Source: Mugil cephalus (Eukaryota > Chordata > Actinopteri > Mugiliformes > Mugilidae). Taken from it: a DNA stretch of 64,000 nt. Position numbers and translations under genes: made by a program. Each line of letters starts with the position of its first letter. Positions within the stretch are counted from its first letter, which is position 1. Where the stretch lies: assembly GCF_022458985.1 (NCBI RefSeq), contig NC_061776.1, forward strand, positions 8,000,379 to 8,064,378, written 5' to 3'. Shown here in pieces: positions 58,049 through 64,000 of the stretch. Below the pieces are notes generated by a model, which had not been told where the DNA came from, did not search any database, and saw only the letters and a list, made by a program, of their open reading frames with translations.

Positions 58049-61000
58049 CTGCGGACCAAAGGCAAATTTGAAAGTGTTTAGACGACATGAAGACAAACGT
58101 AACATAAAACATGAGTCTTTTCTTTCATAAGTGCAAGAAATAAACAAGTCTCTCTTGTCTTTCTAGTTTAATTTAATTAATTTTTGATATTTGAACCAGT
58201 AACATGTCTGCTTTCACTCTTCTTTTAGTTGGTCTGATCAAGCCTTTGCAGATTCATGCTTATTAAATAACACCTCATGTTTTAAACAACTTCAAATAGA
58301 TATTTTAATGACAGTAAGCAGTTTTACAGAGGTCTTTGTGTGTATATATTTTAGTCATAATCTGAATTGTTCAACTTTTTTACATGAAAACATTGTCGAA
58401 AAAAAGTCATTTCCAGGCAAAATTAACCATTTTTCTACTGGTTTATGGAGTCAAAGGGAAAAAAAAGAGATAAACAAAAAGCTCAGTTTCCTGTTCTGGA
58501 AATGTAACCAGATAATACCTCAGTTACTTTCTGGGGAAACTTGATAATTGTGTTAATGTAGATAATCAACCGGGGGAAGATAATACAGAAAATGCATTTT
58601 CTTTTTTTGTTCTAGTGTCAAGTTTTAAGCTGAAAGTTTCAACATTTCCACTAGAGGACGCCTAAAATGAGCTTTAAAGCGAGAATAAGCTCCGGCGGAG
58701 ACCACTGTGACCGCAGGATGATTACAGGGTTAACATGACAACTGAACAAACTGATAAAGCCTGGCCATTTAATTTCGCTTATAGCATGAAACAGTTTATG
58801 TGCTCACACCAAAGACGAGCTGAGCTCAGCAGAACCAGTGCAGATGTGTTGAAAAGTAGTTTCTAAGAGGCAGGATTAGCATTTTATTTTAAATGTTGCA
58901 ATAATCTTCCATTAAACCTGGACTAAACCAACCAGAGATTATCTCTGGGAGAATGTCTCTGACCACCTGATGTAATTGTATTCTCTAATCTCATAGATGT
59001 GGTTTAGCCTCGAATCAACGCAGGTGAGAACTATCTGATTCGCTTCTTTTCTTTTGCTGCGAACTATTTTACTAAAATCATCCGTCTGTTCACACATGAG
59101 AGTGGGTGAGAAAGCTGAACTAAAAAGTAACGGCTGTAAAACTAAAAGAAAGAACCGAAAGATCCTAAAAACTAAGGTTAAAGCGCCTTTAAAGGTGTTT
59201 TCCAGCTTTTGACATGAATTCACTTGCTTGATACCTGAGGAAATGAGCTAAAATCACAGTTTTCACCTTTCCATTTCATTTTCCAGCTGCTGAAGTTCCT
59301 CTTCATTCCCTGTTTTCTCATTTTCTTCTAGTCTGTCTTCTTTGTCCTCGGCCTCCACTCGATCTCCATCGCCTGTCTCTTCACACGCGGTCATTTCGAG
59401 GCTCTGAGCTCGGCCTCCTCTTTCGCCGGAGCTAATCGTGGCAGCAGCTCTTTTGGGAGTGGAACTGTCTCGCGTGTCAGTGTTCATTTCCAACCCGCTC
59501 AGAAAGAAATCCGCCGGAAGGCTTTGAATAAACATGCTCTCGTCCTCGTCGCTGCTGTAATCGTGCTCGCCACACTCGTCCCCCGTGTCCTCCTCTTCGG
59601 AGGACAGGTCCTCCGGCCCGCGGACAGGTGAGGTCATGTAAGGCAAGCTGAGGGATTTAGTGTGTCGGTTCTGCGAGTCGTCGCTGAGCCGTCTGTGCGG
59701 CTTCAACTCGCTCTGACTCTTGGTGCGTGTCTCAGAACAAGGCAGGGATTGCGTCTGGAAGTCCATGGGAAGTTGGGAAGACTGAGGCTGCTCCATGAGT
59801 TCGTACTCCTCGTACGAGTGACAGGGAGGCTCAACGGAGAACTCGTCCATCTGGCAGGTGAAGACACGAGAAGGGAAAAGGAGTTTCAGAAGAAATCCCT
59901 AAAGTGTTTGGCTGCTCTCTTTTTTTGCAAACCTTCAAACCTCATCTCAAACACGCACCTGATAGGACACACTGCAGTCCATGTGGTCCATGGCACTGCA
60001 GTCCATCTGGTCCAGGAATTCAAAGTTGTCTTGAACGTAGCCAGACAGCTCCTGGTCCTCCTCGTCCTCCACCACCGCCTCTGCTGAAGTGAGGGCGTCC
60101 GTGTGCTCAGTCTCCGCAGGCTGAGGGTCGTCAGGCTCCAACCCTTTCATATCTGTGAACGAATTACAAAAGCTGTGAGTTTACAGATGTTACATTTGTT
60201 TGCAAAGCACTTAACATGCAACAGAATGAGCCCCGGATGCAGGAACGCCGCAGAAAATGAGCGGAAAGAAAGAGAAAAATACACAGAATGGCTTTAAAAT
60301 GAGTGACAACTGGGAATATTTTAGAATATTTGCATTAGTATCCGGTGATAGCAATTTTGTTTTGTTTTTTTATTGCTGAGATGATGAGTTGCTGTTAGCT
60401 CTCTTCTTCTACTAAGTCTTGAAAAAAAAAAAAACGCCTCTCCTACAACTAGACCTGGAGATGAAAATAATGAAATGTGAGGCAGTAACTGCACAAATAG
60501 TGATGCTTGTGTTCAAACAAATGCAACTGTGTGAGGACTGTAAAATAAGAGCTTGACGGAAAGGTTGCGCTGTTGCAATATCCAGATATTTAGTAATTGT
60601 TATTTGAATCCAGCAGTGTTTGACAAAGGGAAAGTCTGATGTGGCATAACCAGACGAAAACTCACGTAAGCTTGAATATTTGGTGCAATAGACAACTATT
60701 GCACCAAATATTCATGGTTAAGCCATTAAGCCATTAACCATAAAAATGTACAAAAAAATAAATTTTGCTATTAAAACATCAGAAATATATTTTTTTCCTG
60801 TTTTTTCACATATCTCTTAAAAAAAACGTGTTCAAAACCAAACATTGAATGATATTCTGGATTTTAACTAACACAAAAAATATTTATTAATTTGTTATTT
60901 TCCATGTAATATATATTAAGGAGATTGGCCTTCAGTGATGACTAGAGTCTTGGATATATAACATTACCAAGAAAATTGATGTGATCATTTTTTTATCCTC

Positions 61001-64000
61001 CTTCAGGGTAACTTCACTACTTCCTGCAAAAAAATTGCCCCATTGACTTCCATTAAAAACCATTATTTTCTATAATCTCAATGCCATTACAGTATCGTTC
61101 TGTAATGTTAGCATTTTATCTAGGAGTAAAGTAGTGATGTTTGACATGTTTACTGTATTCCACCAGATTCAACCATGTGCTGTTGTTAGCTGAAGCCAAA
61201 ACTCTTATATTTTTAGCTGGTTATATTATGGTCCAAAGAGTGATTTGGCTTTGGATGAAAAGTGGGCAAAGTAATCATGAATAATAAGCTACAGGCCTGG
61301 TGGGTAAAGTGAAGTAAATACACTTACGCATGTATCCCCTGTCAACGTCTCGGTTGTCGTCTGCGCCGTGTTCTTCGCTTTCTTTCTCCGCGTTGGCGCT
61401 TTTTTCTCGTTGCTCCGTGGACACGTTCTCACCTCCCGTCACCTCCTCCTGCTTCCTCCCACAACCTCCTCTCTCCTCATCATCTCCCTCCTCTCCAGCT
61501 CCTCCCCCTTCTTCCTCACCAACACCTCCCGCTGCCTCCGTGTTCACCTCCACCATCGCGACCCCTTCCCTGCTCTTCTCCCTGTGACCTTTCTCCTCTT
61601 CCTCGTCGGGCTTTTTGTCTTCTTCCACCTTCCATTCCATTCCTCTGGTTTCCCTCCTCGCGGGCTTCTCTCCTCCCTCTTTGCTCTCCACCTTGTCCCC
61701 TCCATCCTTATCCCTGCCCCGGTGGATGACCCTGTCAGCTCCGCCCCCTTGCAGCACCCCGAACGCCAGGTTGGAGGTGATATGTAGTGGCACAGTAACC
61801 AAGGTGGGCCCCGTGATGTGCATGGCCGCCCTTCGGCCCACTTTGGTCGTGAGTCCCGGGGATCTGGACTGGACAGTTTCATTACCCGCTACCCCTAAAT
61901 TATCTGGGTCGAGAGCCGTGTAGGTGCCCTGGGTCCCTGCTCCCCCGCTCACTAAGCCTGTGCCCCTGCGGTAGGTCACGGCGTATTCGCTGCTGCCCAA
62001 TCCTCCGGACGGCGGTGCAGCGTCCGAGCTGGGCTGAGGGGAGGAGGTGACGACGGCAGACATGTTGGTGGATGGGGGACGCTGGCCGTGACGCCTGCCA
62101 ACTGGGACAGGGACAAAGACAGTGAGAAATTTTTTTGAAAAGACATGATTCTAAACCCTAACCCTAACAAGCGTCAAAGGCAGATATCTCCAAACACTGG
62201 ACATTCATTCATTAAATACGATGAATTAGATTTCATTTAAGCCTCTGAAAAGTCTGCAGCCTTTATAATCTTTAATTAATTCATGCAATCCATTGAGAAA
62301 TGTTGGAGAAGAAGATACCTTCATTTGGATATGGCTGGCTGAGGGAGTCCATGCTTCTCGCTGGTCTCAAAGAAACCTTTTCCTTCTCTGGAATAAAGAA
62401 ATAAAATGTGAAGAAAATGAACATTTTTAAAACTGCATAAAGCCGGAGGCAACAATTTGACTTCAACTGAAGCGTTTCATTTTGATTGTTTTATTTTCCT
62501 AGTGGTCGGGCTCTTCCCTACTCAAACAAAGAAAGTGAATAATGTTTCTTCCTGCATCAGTGACACGGTAAATGTGTCATTTTCATAAAATAGGACGGGT
62601 TTAATAAAGGCAGAATAGTGATGAGGATGTTCAAAAAAGCAAATATAATTTTATGGAAAAGGAGAAGTGGGACTGTACCTTTAGTTGAGTGTTTGTGCCT
62701 TCTCTTTGTCTCCTGGAACCGTCCTCCGATGTTAAAGATGGACATCCACTTCCTGCCTTTCAGAGACCCTTTCCTCCTGAAGTGAGATTCACAGGGATTA
62801 TATGAAAAACTCCAAACTAAAACATAGACATCACGTCAAACAGATGGTCCACTCACTTGTCTATGCCCTCAATGATAGCGTGGTAGGGTCTTATGGGAAG
62901 AGGACCGTCCCCTGGGCTGATGTTCCCGAAGTTGGCGATAGCCTGAGGGGACTTGAAAAACCCTTCGTCCGGGGCGCACATGGCTGTCGGGGAGGGGAGC
63001 GACTTCCTTCTCTCGTTTGGGACACCTGATTAGAGCAGAGCAAAGACGTGAAGCAGGCAGATGTGTGCGTGGACAGACATGTTTCTGAGGACCAGTTTGA
63101 GGACATCAGAGTGAGGACGTTTGTAAATAAGTGATAATTGGCCAAAATGTCCTCGGATTTCACCATCAAGGTGAGGACATTTGTCAAAGTGAGGACATTT
63201 GTCACAGTGAGGACATTTCTGTAAAGAAGAGATAATCTGCCAAAATGTTCTCACTTTGACAAATGTCCTCCCTTTTCACCATCAAGGTGATTACATTTGT
63301 CAAAGTGAGGACATTTTTTGTAAAGAAGTGATAATCTGCCAAAATTACCCCACTTTTCACCATCAAAGTGAGGACATTTTTGTAAAGAAGTGATAATCTG
63401 CCAGAATATCCTCAGTTTTCACCATCAGAGTGAGGACATTTGTCAAAGTGAGGACTTTTTTTGTAAAGAAGTGATAATTGGCCAAAATGTCCTCACTTTT
63501 CACCATCAGAGTGAGGACATTTGTACAAAGTGAGGACATTTAATCCGGTCCTCACTTCTTTACAAGGCTGTTTACGAGTTAAGACTCAGTGTGTTCTGAC
63601 CTGCATCAGGAAACAGCTGAGGGACGTGTGTGAGGATGAACTCCACCACGATGGACTGGACCCTGACCTCCATGAAGGCCGCTGTGCCGTTGAATCCAGA
63701 CGCCTCGATGTCTTTCGACCTTAACGCACACAGAGATCAGTGGTTTGGTTTATTGATTGAACGTTGGAAAGAAGAGGGACAGAGCTTGATGCATGTTAGA
63801 AAAAAAAAGAATAAGGAAGAATGGATGAATAAACGGAAGGAAGGAAGACATGGAAACAAAGGAAGGGATGAATGGTTGTTGGCATCTCTGAACATTTCGT
63901 AAAGAATTGTCCCTCTGATGTCAGCTCACCTGAGCAGATTGGGGGCCCAGACGATGGCCAGGTTCCTGGCGTGCATGTTGGTCTCTGAGGAGTATGAGGC
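56806..64000 (-). CDS. arhgap30: Rho GTPase-activating protein 30, partial at the 5' end (nine exons)
   Basis: C-terminal 1,106 residues of a RhoGAP that speeds GTP hydrolysis on Rho/Rac-type GTPases and acts on actin and adhesion. Exons: 64000-63930, 63719-63601, 63025-62857, 62776-62679, 62387-62319, 62101-61328, 60152-59959, 59850-59267, 58048-56806; all phases agree and the frame ends in TGA. The end of the RhoGAP domain is visible (ETNMHARNLAIVWAPNLLRS, then KDIEASGFNGTAAFMEVRVQ); the arginine finger would lie upstream, outside the window. Then come blocks conserved with mammalian ARHGAP30: RPYHAIIEG, KGSLKGRKWMSIFNIGG, LRPARSMDSLSQ, a VPLHITSNLAFGV block and LSGYVQDNFEFLDQMD. The rest is low-complexity Glu/Lys-rich sequence. 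The SIV-VEFILTH and FNGTAAFMEV details favour arhgap30 over arhgap31, the nearest alternative. Confidence 0.92.
58049..59266. other. arhgap30 last intron
   Basis: No exon or recognisable element seen. Confidence 0.5.
59267..59850 (-). CDS. arhgap30: arhgap30 exon
   Basis: ctgccag|ATGGAC ... GGAAAG|gtgaaa. Ser/Glu-rich; includes SEEEDTGDECGEHDYSSDED and SLPADFFLSGLEM. Confidence 0.85.
59959..60152 (-). CDS. arhgap30: arhgap30 exon (VQDNFEFLD block)
   Basis: gttcacag|ATATGAAA ... TATCAG|gtgcgt. Encodes ELSGYVQDNFEFLDQMD followed by a duplicated CSAMDHMDCS motif. Confidence 0.88.
60153..61327. other. arhgap30 intron with a perfect hairpin
   Basis: A+T-rich intron. GAATATTTGGTGCAATAG (60674-60691) and its exact complement (60696-60713) are separated by ACAA. 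The block 'gccccattgacttccattaa' at 61038 also occurs near 20050 and, inverted, near 22622, so it belongs to a dispersed repeat. Confidence 0.7.
61328..62101 (-). CDS. arhgap30: arhgap30 exon (linker and charged low-complexity region)
   Basis: The acceptor tgtcccag|TTGGCAGG is the one that keeps frame; the nearer ttggcag|GCG would not. Donor ACATGC|gtaagt. Encodes a Ser/Gly/Pro-rich stretch, then AAMHITGPTLVTVPLHITSN, then Glu/Lys/Gly-rich repeats. Confidence 0.85.
62319..62387 (-). CDS. arhgap30: arhgap30 exon
   Basis: tattccag|AGAAGG ... AATGAAG|gtatct, 69 bases, phase 1-1. Encodes EKEKVSLRPARSMDSLSQPY. Confidence 0.9.
62679..62776 (-). CDS. arhgap30: arhgap30 exon
   Basis: acttcag|GAGGAAAG ... 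AACTAAAG|gtacag. Encodes RKGSLKGRKWMSIFNIGG and RFQETKRRHKHSTK, a basic block conserved in ARHGAP30/31. Confidence 0.92.
62857..63025 (-). CDS. arhgap30: arhgap30 exon
   Basis: taatcag|GTGTCCC ... GACAA|gtgagt. Encodes VPNERRKSLPSPT, FGNISPGDGPLPIRPYHAII and EGIDK. Confidence 0.88.
63095..63560. repeat. Complex minisatellite in arhgap30 intron
   Basis: Repeats of about 80 bases built from three blocks: 'agtgaggacatttgtcaa', 'tttgtaaagaagtgataatc', and 'tgccaaaatgtcctcacttt' followed by 'tcaccatca'. GTGAGGACATTT and AAATGTCCTCAC are complementary, so each unit can fold back. Confidence 0.85.
63601..63719 (-). CDS. arhgap30: arhgap30 exon, end of RhoGAP domain
   Basis: gttaag|GTCGAAAG ... GATGCAG|gtcaga. 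Encodes SKDIEASGFNGTAAF and VQSIVVEFILTHVPQLF. Confidence 0.93.
63930..64000 (-). CDS. arhgap30: arhgap30 exon (RhoGAP domain), cut by the window edge
   Basis: Ends CTGCTCAG|gtgagc, phase 2. Encodes ASYSSETNMHARN and LAIVWAPNLLR, with the Asn that stabilises the Rho-GAP transition complex. Confidence 0.93.

Noticed and set aside
62152-62167. Telomere-like 'aaccctaaccctaac'
   Set aside because: Fewer than three units inside an intron; too short to mean anything.
1-64000. tRNA genes, CRISPR arrays, bacterial-type operons or riboswitches
   Set aside because: None seen; split genes and transposon content are those of a fish nuclear genome.

Overview
The window looks like nuclear DNA of a ray-finned (teleost) fish. 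Protein-coding exons are short and bounded by GT-AG introns. The non-coding DNA is full of fish-type Tc1/mariner elements, MITEs, CA/GT microsatellites and LINE remnants. Two genes, kcnj10 and arhgap30, have human counterparts close together on 1q23, so this looks like a conserved synteny block. There are no bacterial features, CRISPR arrays or recognisable tRNA/rRNA genes.

Layout. 1-5.5 kb: an unidentified possible exon at the left edge and decayed retroelement/Tc1 DNA. 5.9-9.5 kb (minus): kcnj10 (Kir4.1-type potassium channel), five coding exons, with a probable promoter and 5' exon near 15.0-15.3 kb. 15.4-23.3 kb: gene-poor, with microsatellites, mariner MITE fragments and a LINE reverse-transcriptase remnant. 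23.39-30.52 kb (plus): a purine nucleoside phosphorylase gene, six exons, with a 1.6-kb dead Tc1 element in intron 1. 31.2-35.8 kb: repeats, including a foldback element with target-site duplication. 36.8-55.5 kb (minus): a cluster of three C2H2 zinc-finger genes. 56.8 kb to the right edge (minus): arhgap30, a Rho GTPase-activating protein, nine coding exons; its 5' end lies beyond the window.

The most interesting content is the zinc-finger cluster. All three genes begin with the same kind of first exon (hydrophobic/coiled-coil, core AAVAEI-S/T-KLV-D/E-D) and all three first exons end in phase 1. The middle gene (43.9-51.8 kb) appears to be one gene built from three successive, symmetric phase-1 exons. 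Each carries an acidic linker, a SUMO-acceptor-like motif and a pair of zinc fingers. Spliced together they give an uninterrupted 789-residue frame, so the gene seems to have grown by duplicating a whole finger-bearing exon. I do not recognise the N-terminal module as KRAB, SCAN, BTB or ZAD.

All exon boundaries were read by hand from splice consensus and checked for phase arithmetic. No alignment, database search or transcript evidence was available.
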